Origin: Paludibacter sp.
Lineage (GTDB): Bacteria; Bacteroidota; Bacteroidia; Bacteroidales; Paludibacteraceae
Direction of reading: 5' to 3'
Length of the DNA: 64,000 nt
Assembly (NCBI GenBank): GCA_019163375.1
Contig: JAFLKK010000019.1
Location: 124,001 to 188,000, forward strand
The notes beneath the pieces are model-generated. The model saw nothing but the letters and a program-made list of their open reading frames with translations, searched no databases and was not told the origin of the DNA. The translations under genes and the position numbers were made by a program. Positions 24,041 through 31,989 of the stretch are shown here, one piece after another. Every line of letters starts with the position of its first letter. Position 1 is the first letter of the stretch.

Positions 24041-25423
24041 CTAAATATACTTTTTATATCGACCATGTCTGTAGTTATCCAGCAATCCATTTTTTGCTTC
24101 GTTAAGGAATCTGTTGAAGCCGTCTTTTGTGAATGACAAAGCTCCTGCTATTTTAGCGCCTTCTGCAGTAGCGAAGTCTGTGGGGAGTGCTTCATAGAGC
24201 TTTATCTTATCTGATGTCATATTTTCCAGAACCATAGTTGAGTTTAGGATCAACTGAACATTTTTAGCACTTGTCCGAAAATATTCAGTAAGTTCAATGG
24301 CACTTTCCACACTTTGCAGGTCAATACACTCTTTATCAGCTTCTTTGCATACCCATCTGATAATTTGAATTATCAAGCAGAACCTTATGGCATAGATTTC
24401 TAGCTTACTATACATTCCAACAAGTTTTTCATTTGGTTCCTTGTTGCACAAGTCTGTATTGTGCCTCTGCCATTCATAAAGTTTTTTCTTAGCTTGACTT
24501 TCAAAAGGAAGTTCTAGTGGAACAGGGTCATCGTTTTGGTCGACAGCAAAATTCAACTTTATCATTTCATTCATGATATTACTCCATAAAGGAGTTATGT
24601 GTGATGGCAAGTCTTGCAAACTCCAATACTTTTTTCTTAAGTCTCGAGGAATGACGAATAGAATACGGTCAAGAAATCCACTATCGCTACGATCACCTTT
24701 TGCCAGATCCTTAAGGAGTCCGTGTTGTATGCTGCCTATAACTCCTATGAAGGATCTTTTTATTGATACTGAATTTGTAAATCCGCGTCTGTCAATAATG
24801 ATGGGCTTGCCGCTAAAAACGGATAACCAAAACTGTTCTTCAGAACCTTTAGCGTAGCGGTTGAAATTATTGATCCAGCTCTTAAGCTCATCGACGTACA
24901 AGCAGATTCCTCGCTTATTCTGCTCATGAATATAGCTAAGGCTTTCCTGTGTTATATCAGATACGATAAACTTCTTTTGAATAGGTTGGTCTGATGTTTC
25001 GAATATCCCTCTCTCTTCACGTTCTTTTTTTGATAAAGAAATAGTGTCTTGATATGTTTTAAATAATTCTTTGAATTTTCGGCTTTCGTTCGCATCGTGG
25101 TCTAAAAGCGGTTTCATTGCAAAACTGAGAGGATGGCTTTTATTCGTGCCTGCTTTCCCCACTATTGCAACGTAGAGAATGGCACATTCACTCCATCCAT
25201 CTTTTATTTTTACGGTATGGGTATTCCCAATTGCTACGGACATTGCAAAGCAGAGTGAAGAAGATATGAAATCTAAAGGATAACCTAGACATTCACTCGT
25301 AACTCTTGCAATTTCTTGTATTTTTATTGGAAGAACCCAGATTGGAAATTCTGACCCTGACAGTTTATCACTAAGACATTTTGCTTGATTGATGACATTT
25401 TGAGCCGTTATATTATTTTCCAT
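24041..25423 (-). CDS. DUF3987-domain protein (primase/helicase-like ATPase of mobile elements)
   Basis: This 460-residue protein matches the DUF3987 family, frequent in Bacteroidota integrative elements. It has a P-loop-like 'VGKAGTNKSHPLSFAM', a following acidic strand 'GICLYVDELKSWINNF' as Walker B, and an Arg/Asp-rich 'GDRSDSGFLDRILFVIP' sensor-like segment. An ATG at 25423 is preferred to the GTG at 25432. It lies between the iteron cluster and the HTH_17 gene, 12 bp after the latter's stop. It likely acts as a replicative helicase-type ATPase for the element. Biochemical activity is not established by sequence alone. Confidence 0.75.
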   Translation of the reverse strand: MENNITAQNVINQAKCLSDKLSGSEFPIWVLPIKIQEIARVTSECLGYPLDFISSSLCFAMSVAIGNTHTVKIKDGWSECAILYVAIVGKAGTNKSHPLSFAMKPLLDHDANESRKFKELFKTYQDTISLSKKEREERGIFETSDQPIQKKFIVSDITQESLSYIHEQNKRGICLYVDELKSWINNFNRYAKGSEEQFWLSVFSGKPIIIDRRGFTNSVSIKRSFIGVIGSIQHGLLKDLAKGDRSDSGFLDRILFVIPRDLRKKYWSLQDLPSHITPLWSNIMNEMIKLNFAVDQNDDPVPLELPFESQAKKKLYEWQRHNTDLCNKEPNEKLVGMYSKLEIYAIRFCLIIQIIRWVCKEADKECIDLQSVESAIELTEYFRTSAKNVQLILNSTMVLENMTSDKIKLYEALPTDFATAEGAKIAGALSFTKDGFNRFLNEAKNGLLDNYRHGRYKKYI

Positions 25424-25435
25424 AATTATCACGTC

Positions 25436-25792
25436 TCAGTATCTTCTTGTTGGTCGCTTTGTTTTGTTTGTCTTTGTTTCGGCTTCTATTTCTGCCTTAA
25501 GCTCTGCGGTTGTTTTTCGCTTACCAGCATCTATCCAGGAAATAAGTTGATCTTCAAAAAAATATAATTTCCCATGTGTCTTTGAACAAGGGATATGACC
25601 TTTTCTAGCAAGAGCATATATCGTTGGTTTCGCTTTTTTAACAAGAGCGCAAACCTCGTCAATATCCATTGGTTTTCGTTTCTCTGTTGGTTTTCGATCT
25701 TTTTCTACAAGATCTCTTATTTTAGATACTTCACTAAGAATGGTTGCAATAGCCTCAGGCATTCTCTCAAACGTAATTTCATTTTTATTCAT
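25436..25792 (-). CDS. Small HTH_17 / excisionase-like DNA-binding protein
   Basis: This 118-residue protein has a helix-turn-helix of the excisionase/MerR type ('MDIDEVCALVKKAKPTIYALARKGHIPCSK', then 'LYFFEDQLISWIDAGKRKT', about residues 43-95) and a basic C-terminal tail ending 'TNKTKRPTRRY'. The ATG at 25792 is used; the upstream start at 25822 adds only ten residues. Such proteins precede the replication genes of Bacteroidota integrative elements and may act as Xis or as a regulator. Directly repeated GTATACTATAT sites (25850-25871) lie about 60 bp upstream. Confidence 0.78.
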   Translation of the reverse strand: MNKNEITFERMPEAIATILSEVSKIRDLVEKDRKPTEKRKPMDIDEVCALVKKAKPTIYALARKGHIPCSKTHGKLYFFEDQLISWIDAGKRKTTAELKAEIEAETKTNKTKRPTRRY

Positions 25793-25849
25793 ACTCTTAT
25801 TGTTTAAATGATTAGAGCACAAAAGTGATTGATTTTCATCAAGTATTTT

Positions 25850-25871
25850 GTATACTATATGTATACTATAT
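25850..25871. promoter_or_regulatory. Direct repeat of GTATACTATAT: operator candidate
   Basis: Two abutting 11-bp copies, 25850-25860 and 25861-25871, lie upstream of the HTH_17 gene. The core GTATACTAT recurs at 28231 upstream of the second HTH protein, so the same regulator may control both. Confidence 0.55.
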
Positions 25872-25889
25872 AATGCTTTTGTTGTAATT

Positions 25890-26465
25890 TTAATTTTTGT
25901 TAACCTTGGCTTCTATTATATTGCTTAGTGTAGTGAATATTTTTAGATTCGTATCCATTTTACATTTATCGAGACCTTGTAAATTGCTGTTGTACTTGTC
26001 AAAATGGTCTCCTATTACGTCTCCGAAAATTAACATGACATCTTTTTTTGTGTTATTTTTAAAAAAATGAGCATGCATAGCTTCTATTACTCTTAAATAG
26101 TCAATTTTGTTTCCGATAAATGTAAGTCTTGATGCTTTTAGTTCTGAACGTAATGTTTTTTCAATGAGATCTAATTGATGTATGCGGATTTTTTTGAATA
26201 TTAAACCGGCATTAATTTGGGAATTAAGTTCTCTCTCTTTTTCTGATAGCCATATAGTATTTAGACTGTTTTCTTTAAATTGGTTGTCAAAATTTGTTTG
26301 TAGAATAGTCCCTTGTCTTTGAAAGACAATAATGATAAAAACTATCAAAATAAAAATGATTGAAATTATTCCAAAGTATATACTGTTATCTTTTAGTGTA
26401 AATGTTAATATTGGAAATAATAATGTGATTAGTGCTATTACATATATTGTCGAAAATGATTTCAT
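25890..26465 (-). CDS. Small membrane protein of unknown function next to the integrase
   Basis: This 191-residue protein has two N-terminal membrane helices (about residues 5-22 and 27-48) followed by a soluble helical domain. The segment 'IDYLRVIEAMHAHFFKN' followed by 'VMLIFGDVIG' vaguely recalls the C-terminal part of RteC-like regulators of Bacteroides elements, but similarity is too weak to name it. It lies between the integrase and the HTH_17 gene, on the same strand. Function unknown. Confidence 0.6.
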   Translation of the reverse strand: MKSFSTIYVIALITLLFPILTFTLKDNSIYFGIISIIFILIVFIIIVFQRQGTILQTNFDNQFKENSLNTIWLSEKERELNSQINAGLIFKKIRIHQLDLIEKTLRSELKASRLTFIGNKIDYLRVIEAMHAHFFKNNTKKDVMLIFGDVIGDHFDKYNSNLQGLDKCKMDTNLKIFTTLSNIIEAKVNKN

Positions 26466-26536
26466 ACATTGGTATTGTTTATTGTGGGTACTTTTATGTT
26501 TATGTTTCTCGGTTTTTGCTCGTTTGATTTACATTG

Positions 26537-27631
26537 TTATGATAATGTTATCGCGTTGGCCGCCTCAATTTTCTTTTCATCCGATGGATTAGCATATAAC
26601 TGAGTTGTTTTGATATTTTTATGAGCAAGCATGGATCGAATGGTTAGAATGTCTACTCCTAATGCAGCTAATAGCGTTGCATTTGTATTTCTAAAGCAAT
26701 GAAAAGTTATGTGCTTAGTTATTCCAATTTCTTTAAGCCATTTTTTCAAAGGTGCATTAATCATAGTTCTTTTTAATCCTTTAAAAACAATTCCGGTCTC
26801 ACGTTTACCACAAAGTGCTAATGTTTCGGTACTGATTGGGATTGTTTCTTCTCTTTTACTTTTTTGTATTCGTTTTCTAATGCAAAATCCATTTAATGGG
26901 GAAGGTGTTATGTGTTCCCATTCAAGACTTATTACATCGCTAATACGTAATCCAGTAAGGCATGAGAATAGTGCAGCTGATTTAAGTACTGGAAATTCAC
27001 ATTGAGATTCCGCCATTATTTTTATTTCCGCTAGGGTAAGATATTCTTTTTTTACATCAGTTTCTTTTATGCTTTCTAAAAAGTCATTGATGTTTTCTCT
27101 AAGATATCTATCTTGATATGCTTTTTTTAAAACAGCTCTAAATGTTCTAAAATAAGCGGAGGCTGAATTTTGAGATAACTTATAGTCTTTGTTCTTTAAC
27201 TGATTGGCGTTTATTAGATATTCCCTGAATTTATCACATAAATCGGACGTTAAATCACCAAAGCTACATTTATCATTTGAAAAATTAACGAAATGGGAGT
27301 AGACCATAATCCATTTATCACCTTTAACTTTTGCTAAATCATAGAAATAATCTAAAAAGCACATTTTAAAGCGTGTCTTATCAATGAAATCATATTTCTC
27401 ATTGATAATTTGTAGCTCTCTTAATCCTTTCATAGCTTCAGCTTTGGCCTTTTTCTCTTTGACTAACTCCTTTTCGGCTGATGTTACTGGTTTAGATTGA
27501 ATATAAATACTAAGAAACTCACGTCTCGTTAGTTTCCCGGTTTGAGGGTTTTTGATTGCAGGATAAAAATCTAAATACAATGACTGTTCTTTCCCTCCTT
27601 TAATTGGTTTTTGTCTAAGTGTTACACTCAT
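26537..27631 (-). CDS. int: Tyrosine site-specific integrase of the island
   Basis: This 364-residue tyrosine recombinase has a Bacteroidota-type N-terminal arm-binding domain and SAM-like core-binding domain (about 85-185). The catalytic domain carries Arg229 in 'LTGLRISD', a Lys near 257-259, His311-x-x-Arg314 in 'HCFR', His337 in 'MLAHKNI' and the nucleophile Tyr346 in 'TTQLYANP'. All required residues are present, so the enzyme is probably active. It starts 17 bp inside the upstream HTH gene, and lies less than 1 kb from the trmE attachment site, where it is expected to act. Confidence 0.95.
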   Translation of the reverse strand: MSVTLRQKPIKGGKEQSLYLDFYPAIKNPQTGKLTRREFLSIYIQSKPVTSAEKELVKEKKAKAEAMKGLRELQIINEKYDFIDKTRFKMCFLDYFYDLAKVKGDKWIMVYSHFVNFSNDKCSFGDLTSDLCDKFREYLINANQLKNKDYKLSQNSASAYFRTFRAVLKKAYQDRYLRENINDFLESIKETDVKKEYLTLAEIKIMAESQCEFPVLKSAALFSCLTGLRISDVISLEWEHITPSPLNGFCIRKRIQKSKREETIPISTETLALCGKRETGIVFKGLKRTMINAPLKKWLKEIGITKHITFHCFRNTNATLLAALGVDILTIRSMLAHKNIKTTQLYANPSDEKKIEAANAITLS

Positions 27632-28214
27632 GTGATATTTTTTTACGAGGTGGATTTTTCTTGAAATAATTATCTATATGTTTCTGACTGATATATGTTT
27701 TCTTGCCTAGTTTTTGAGTTGGTATATTTTTTTCTTTTATTATATCCCAAATACGACGTGTCTTCAATCCATATTTAGAAGTGATATTTTCTAGAGTATA
27801 GAAATCTGTAATCGGTTTTGGATCGGTTTTTTGTTGTGGTTCGTAGGGTATTGATATTTCCAAAAGTTCATCAATATCCTTTCTACGAATTATAGTGATG
27901 CGACTTGTAATTCGCACTGCTCTAAGTTTTTTATTGTAAATTAGATTATATACTGTTTTTCTACATACGCCTAATAATTTCGCCGCTTGTGTGCAATTCA
28001 AAAAATCCCTGTCTTTGAAGTCTGCTATAGGTTGATTCCTGATTATTTCATCAGTTGTTTTCTCAATCCGAGTCTTTGTTTGGATTCGTTTATTCGCTTT
28101 GTATGCCCTACTGTTACAGGTATGTGTGCAATATCGTGTGTTTTGTTTTTTAGCTATAAAAACGCTTCCACACCATTGACATACTTTATGTATTTCTACA
28201 AATTTACTACTCAT
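27615..28214 (-). CDS. Zinc-ribbon plus HTH_17 DNA-binding protein upstream of the integrase
   Basis: This 199-residue protein has an N-terminal zinc-ribbon-like motif (two Cys pairs in 'CQWCGSVFIAKKQNTRYC', then 'CNSRAYK'), a central HTH_17 domain ('NCTQAAKLLGVCRKTVYNLI', about 75-95) and a second HTH-like part ('TLENITSKYGLKTRRIWDII', about 145-165). It overlaps the integrase start by 17 bp and probably acts as excisionase or directionality factor. The ATG at 28214 is preferred; an in-frame ATG at 28226 adds four residues. Three 20-bp repeats lie just upstream. Confidence 0.78.
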   Translation of the reverse strand: MSSKFVEIHKVCQWCGSVFIAKKQNTRYCTHTCNSRAYKANKRIQTKTRIEKTTDEIIRNQPIADFKDRDFLNCTQAAKLLGVCRKTVYNLIYNKKLRAVRITSRITIIRRKDIDELLEISIPYEPQQKTDPKPITDFYTLENITSKYGLKTRRIWDIIKEKNIPTQKLGKKTYISQKHIDNYFKKNPPRKKISHECNT

Positions 28215-28230
28215 AATTTCGCCCATTTTT

Positions 28231-28290
28231 GTATACTATTGTGTAACATCGTGTACTATTGTGTAAAAATGTGCACTAAAGTGTGCATTA
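28231..28290. repeat. Three tandem 20-bp repeats upstream of the HTH/integrase operon
   Basis: 28231-28250, 28251-28270 and 28271-28290 are related 20-bp units, each with GTRYACTAtTGTGTAA-like sequence; the first two agree at 16/20 and the third is more diverged. They lie between the HTH gene and the trmE end. Likely uses are arm-type integrase or Xis binding sites, or operators. The first unit shares GTATACTAT with 25850-25871. Confidence 0.6.
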
Positions 28291-28394
28291 ATTCGAATAT
28301 TTTCTGATTTTATATTTTCGAGGTACAACAAAGGTACAAAAAAGAAAGTAATATCAACTTGTTTTGATTAAATTTGATTATTTGACGACATAAA

Positions 28395-28419
28395 AAAAGC
28401 CTTGAAAAACAAGGCTTTT
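28395..28419 (-). terminator. Rho-independent terminator for trmE, lying inside the island end
   Basis: AAAAGCCTTG pairs with CAAGGCTTTT around a 5-nt loop; on the minus strand the stem is followed by a run of T. It lies 40 bp beyond the trmE stop, on the island side of the attachment site, so the element appears to supply the terminator. Confidence 0.8.
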
Positions 28420-28459
28420 ATGATTATTTTGATTAAAAATAATCGCTCTTAATGGTTAA

Positions 28460-28477
28460 TTATTTCCCGATACAGAA
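28460..28477 (-). other. Right attachment site: functional trmE 3' end
   Basis: On the minus strand this is TTCTGTATCGGGAAATAA, the last five codons (FCIGK) and stop of trmE. It matches the left copy at 3658-3675 at 16/18 positions in direct orientation and fixes the trmE-proximal end of the island. Confidence 0.8.
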
Positions 28478-29857
28478 TTTCCCAAATATATTCCCCAATA
28501 TCTCGTCGTTCGATATCTGACCTGTGATCTCGCCCAAGAAATGCATGCACTCGCGGATATCTTGCGACAAGAAATCGCCTGAAATTCCGATTTCTATTCC
28601 GTCAATCACACGGCAAATTGCAGAATGAGCATTTTGCAATGCTTCGTAATGGCGGATGTTGCTCACTACCACATCGGCGGAAGTTATCTCGGGAAGTTGA
28701 GCCGCTTGGATCAATGCTTTTTTAAGTCCTTCTGTATTGATACGTTCGCGGGCAGAAATATAAATTCGTTCGCCTTCAAATTGCTCAAAAAGTAGATTAA
28801 GAACATCGCGTTCCTCTTCGGCAATTTTGTCTATTTTGTTAAATACCAATATCACTTTTTTGCCTGCCGAACGTTTCGCAATTCGCTCGGTAAGCCATTC
28901 GATATGTTCAGTCACTTGCGTACAATCCAGTATCCAAAGCACTATCGATGCTTGTTCTATTTTCTGATAAGTACGTTCAATGCCCATACTTTCAATCTTA
29001 TCTTTCGTGTCGCGTATCCCTGCCGTATCAATAAACCGGAAGGTGACGCCATTGATAATCACCGAGTCTTCTATCACGTCGCGCGTGGTGCCGTGAATGT
29101 CCGATACGATGGCTTTTTCTTCGTTTAGCAATACGTTCAGCAAAGTGGATTTTCCCACGTTTGTTTCGCCAACCAATGCTACCGGAATTCCATTTTTCAA
29201 CGCATTACCGACTTTAAAACTGTCCGAAAGCTTATCAATAACCTGTTCGATGTCAGTGGCCAGTGTTTTCAGCTGATTGCGGTCTGCAAATTCCACATCT
29301 TCTTCGTTGAAGTCCAGTTCCAGTTCCACCAACGATACAAAGTTGAGCAACTGCGTGCGAAGTTTTATTAGTTCTGTAGAGAATCCACCCCGCATTTGGT
29401 TCATAGCCATGCGATGCGAAGCTGCTGAAGTGGATGCAATCAAATCGGCCACTGCTTCAGCTTGCGATAAATCCATTTTGCCATTCAAAAAGGCACGTTG
29501 GGTAAATTCACCGGGCTGCGCCAACAAACAACCATTTTCGAGCAACAGATGCAAAATTTGTTGTTGAACAAACACCGAACCATGACACGAAATCTCCACC
29601 ACATCTTCGCCTGTGAATGAATGTGGTGCGCGAAAAATAGCTACGAGTACCTCATCTATCGTTTCCTCTTTTGCATTGACAATACTCCCAAAACTGATGG
29701 TGTTGGCTGCTTGCTCCAATAGCGAAAATGATTTCTTTTTCGGCCTGAAAATATGATTGCTGTTACTTATCGCATCCTTTCCCGATACCCTGATGACAGC
29801 AATGCCTCCCCCTCCGGGAGCTGTTGATATGGCGGTGATGGTAGTAGTTGAGTTCAT
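28460..29857 (-). CDS. mnmE: tRNA-modification GTPase MnmE (TrmE)
   Basis: This 465-residue protein, with MnmG, installs the 5-carboxymethylaminomethyl group on U34 of certain tRNAs. It has the N-terminal tetrahydrofolate-binding domain (1-120, starting 'TTITAISTAPGGGGIAVIRVSG'), a helical domain, an inserted G domain with P-loop 'GETNVGKSTLLN' (about 229-240), 'DIHGTTRDV' switch and 'NKID', and the C-terminal 'FCIGK' with the functional Cys. Length is normal. It starts 1 bp after the acetyltransferase stop and is co-transcribed with it. Its last codons form the attachment site of the neighbouring island. Confidence 0.96.
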   Translation of the reverse strand: MNSTTTITAISTAPGGGGIAVIRVSGKDAISNSNHIFRPKKKSFSLLEQAANTISFGSIVNAKEETIDEVLVAIFRAPHSFTGEDVVEISCHGSVFVQQQILHLLLENGCLLAQPGEFTQRAFLNGKMDLSQAEAVADLIASTSAASHRMAMNQMRGGFSTELIKLRTQLLNFVSLVELELDFNEEDVEFADRNQLKTLATDIEQVIDKLSDSFKVGNALKNGIPVALVGETNVGKSTLLNVLLNEEKAIVSDIHGTTRDVIEDSVIINGVTFRFIDTAGIRDTKDKIESMGIERTYQKIEQASIVLWILDCTQVTEHIEWLTERIAKRSAGKKVILVFNKIDKIAEEERDVLNLLFEQFEGERIYISARERINTEGLKKALIQAAQLPEITSADVVVSNIRHYEALQNAHSAICRVIDGIEIGISGDFLSQDIRECMHFLGEITGQISNDEILGNIFGKFCIGK

Positions 29858-29858
29858 T

Positions 29859-30437
29859 TTAGTTTAGTGTTATAAAGTTTTTGGGATAAACGCCACTCTC
29901 GACAGACGATTTTTCTGAAATGATTTTGGCAGGAATGCCACCGACCGTTACATTGTCGGGTATATTTTTATTTACTACTGCATTAGCTCCGATTGCCACA
30001 TTGTTTCCAACTGTAATGTCGCCAAATATCTTTGCTCCGGGACCAATATAAACATTGTTCCCGAGCGTTGGAGCGCCGTTATACTCACCTATCGAAGTGG
30101 AAGGATGAATCCGACAATTATCTCCAATTTTGGCTTTTGGACTAACCACTATGGTTCCATAGTGAACAATGCAGAGCCCGGCACCAAATACATTCTTAGG
30201 GATAGATAAGCCCAGCCGTGTAGCCAACCGATGATTGATAATTTCAAGCAAAAAAAGTTCTATTTTGCAAAAAGGATTACCGTGGCAAGCATTGTAAAGA
30301 TATTCAATCCTCCGAAGTCGACGCTGAAAACGCAAACAGTCCATCCGCCAATAGTTGTAAAACGATAAATGCTTAAGTTGGTAAGCCATCAAATCTCGTT
30401 CCAAAAAATAGCGATAGCTGGTTTTGTCGGTTATCAT
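29859..30437 (-). CDS. Serine O-acetyltransferase-like hexapeptide-repeat protein
   Basis: This 192-residue protein has an N-terminal helical part (1-80) and a C-terminal left-handed beta-helix built of hexapeptide repeats ('IVVSPKAKIGDNCRIHPSTSIGEYNGAPTLGNNVYIG', about 95-170), ending with the acyl-CoA site 'GIPAKIISEK'. 'GLCIVHYGTIVV' contains the catalytic His as in CysE-type enzymes. It is shorter than classical CysE and may instead acetylate a sugar or envelope precursor. It sits 3 bp after the phosphorylase stop and 1 bp before mnmE. Confidence 0.78.
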   Translation of the reverse strand: MITDKTSYRYFLERDLMAYQLKHLSFYNYWRMDCLRFQRRLRRIEYLYNACHGNPFCKIELFLLEIINHRLATRLGLSIPKNVFGAGLCIVHYGTIVVSPKAKIGDNCRIHPSTSIGEYNGAPTLGNNVYIGPGAKIFGDITVGNNVAIGANAVVNKNIPDNVTVGGIPAKIISEKSSVESGVYPKNFITLN

Positions 30438-30440
30438 TTT

Positions 30441-31310
30441 CTAAATTCTATCCAAAACCGTTGTTACAAGTTTTTCGATATAAGGTTTGTAATCAGTATT
30501 GGCAGCCTCCACGCGGCGGTTGGCTATAATGCAGCAAACCGTCATAGCCTTGTGCCCCATTAGTTTAGAAAGCCCTGCAATGGCTGAACCCTCCATTTCG
30601 TAGTTGGTAATTTTGTATTTTCCGAAGCGGAAGTTCTCAATTTTATCATTAATTTTCATATCGGCGAGGTCTATTCTTAACACACGTCCTTGAGGTCCGT
30701 AAAACCCGTTTGCCGATATCGTTGTGCCAAGAAGCATGTCGTTTTTCCCGATTCGTTTCACCAGTTCCTCGTCAGCATCTACCACATAGGGTGCCGCCCA
30801 TTGTGGATTCCAGTCTAACTGTTCTTTCATCGATTCTTCAAACGCCAAATCGCTCACCGAGTCGCGTCCGGCATAAAAATTCAGCATACCATCAAACCCA
30901 ATCGATTTTTCAGAAATAAGGAAGCTACCCAGTGGAATCTCCGGTTGCATACCTCCAGAAGTGCCGATGCGAATGATGGTTAGCTGTCGGAACGCTTTCT
31001 TTTCAGTGCGTGTTTCTAAGTCGATGTTGGACAATGCATCCAATTCATTCATTACAATATCGATGTTGTCGGTACCAATTCCAGTAGAAATCACCGAGAT
31101 GCGTTTGCCTTTGTAAGTACCGGTTATGGTGTTAAATTCACGGCTGGAAACAGAGCATTCCTGCGTGTCAAAGTAAGCAGCAACCAAAGCCACTCTGCCC
31201 GGATCACCAACCAGAATTACATTGTCAGCAAGTTGTTCCGGTTTTAAATGCAGGTGGAAAATACTTCCATCGCTATTAATAATCAATTCTGATGCAGGGA
31301 AATGTTTCAT
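30441..31310 (-). CDS. Uridine phosphorylase-family nucleoside phosphorylase
   Basis: This 289-residue protein belongs to the purine/uridine phosphorylase superfamily. 'VILVGDPGRVALVA' (phosphate loop, about 31-44), 'TGIGTDNIDIVMNEL', 'IIRIGTSGG' and the ribose-binding 'TNYEMEGSAI' are visible. It reversibly cleaves uridine, or related nucleosides, to base and ribose-1-phosphate in the cytosol. The ATG at 31310 ('MKHFPASELI') is chosen; the open frame continues upstream to 31499 but that part overlaps folK and reads as non-coding. It is a housekeeping salvage enzyme, unrelated in role to the fused effector at 4940. Confidence 0.85.
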   Translation of the reverse strand: MKHFPASELIINSDGSIFHLHLKPEQLADNVILVGDPGRVALVAAYFDTQECSVSSREFNTITGTYKGKRISVISTGIGTDNIDIVMNELDALSNIDLETRTEKKAFRQLTIIRIGTSGGMQPEIPLGSFLISEKSIGFDGMLNFYAGRDSVSDLAFEESMKEQLDWNPQWAAPYVVDADEELVKRIGKNDMLLGTTISANGFYGPQGRVLRIDLADMKINDKIENFRFGKYKITNYEMEGSAIAGLSKLMGHKAMTVCCIIANRRVEAANTDYKPYIEKLVTTVLDRI

Positions 31311-31474
31311 AATAATCAGCGTGTTAATGTATTTGTTTTGTAAACAGGGAAAGAAAGCAAATATACACTTTTTTAATGCATTCTGCAACTTAGAAAAATG
31401 ATATGGAAGAAAATCTGTAGTTGGAGTAATTAAATTTTGGAATTCGTTCTGCTTATATATTTTATCAGAATATT

Positions 31475-31846
31475 TTAATCTTTCAATTCGTCTATGCATT
31501 TTTTCACAAAGTCGAATCTTTCGTAATCTTTGTGCACTATATGTTCGTTCCAGATAATTAAATCAATGTCGATAGGAATGACCCCTTTTGTTTTACTTTC
31601 CGGACTACGGCCCATTTCTTTTTCGATATCTTTGAAAATCAGTTTGGTTTCCTCCGCGGTTTCTTCCGATAGTATTCTGAGGGCCAGATTTTGAAAGTTG
31701 CCGATGTAGTGTTTGCCATGCGGTTTCGTTTCAACCAACAAACTTTGCTTCTCAATTTCAAAGTATTGAGATAGCTTCTCTATTGCCAGTTCTATATTTT
31801 GTTCAGGATGACTATTACTCCCCAACATTACCAGTGCAGTATTCAT
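31475..31846 (-). CDS. folK: HPPK: 6-hydroxymethyl-7,8-dihydropterin pyrophosphokinase
   Basis: This 123-residue protein is a short FolK of the folate pathway. It transfers pyrophosphate from ATP to hydroxymethyl-dihydropterin. Family marks are 'ALVMLGSNSHPEQNIELAIEKL' at the N-terminus, 'GNFQNLAL', 'IEKEMGRSPESKTKGVIPIDIDLIIWN' with the metal-binding Asp pair. Most FolK proteins are about 150 residues; this one ends soon after the core, which is common in Bacteroidales. It leads the operon folK - phosphorylase - acetyltransferase - mnmE. Confidence 0.85.
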   Translation of the reverse strand: MNTALVMLGSNSHPEQNIELAIEKLSQYFEIEKQSLLVETKPHGKHYIGNFQNLALRILSEETAEETKLIFKDIEKEMGRSPESKTKGVIPIDIDLIIWNEHIVHKDYERFDFVKKCIDELKD

Positions 31847-31938
31847 AAAGTATGTTTTTTTTGATATAACATTTTTTGGCGTGCTAAGTTGAGTGTCTTT
31901 TAATTGACTTAGATGTAATCTAGCACAAAATTAAACAA

Positions 31939-31967
31939 AAAAGCCGAAGGGTTGAGCTTCGGCTTTT
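31939..31967 (-). terminator. Rho-independent terminator after the ECF sigma gene
   Basis: AAAAGCCGAAG pairs perfectly with CTTCGGCTTTT around a 7-nt loop; on the minus strand a T run follows. It separates the sigma factor gene from folK. Confidence 0.88.
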
Positions 31968-31989
31968 AAATTTTATGTATTATAATTTC

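Larger units (their letters stand above)
3658..28477. mobile_element. Putative integrative mobilizable island inserted at the 3' end of trmE (mnmE)
   Basis: The two ends carry the same 18-bp sequence in the same orientation: 3658-3675 and 28460-28477 agree at 16 of 18 positions. On the minus strand both read TTCTGTATCGG.AA.TAA, that is Phe-Cys-Ile-Gly-Lys-stop, the last codons of trmE. The right copy is the functional trmE end; the left copy has no trmE gene in front of it. A tyrosine integrase lies just inside the right end (26537-27631). Between the ends are mobilization genes, replication-like genes, candidate origin repeats, and cargo: type I restriction-modification, toxin-antitoxin-like genes and a Detocs-like cassette. 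Integration into trmE 3' ends is well known for other genomic islands such as SGI1. I see no full conjugation apparatus (no tra/T4SS genes), so transfer would need a helper. The boundaries are inferred from the repeats, not tested. Confidence 0.8.

Noticed and set aside
31311-31499. N-terminal extension of the uridine phosphorylase gene
   Set aside because: The extra residues overlap folK and do not resemble the family; the ATG at 31310 gives the normal N-terminus.
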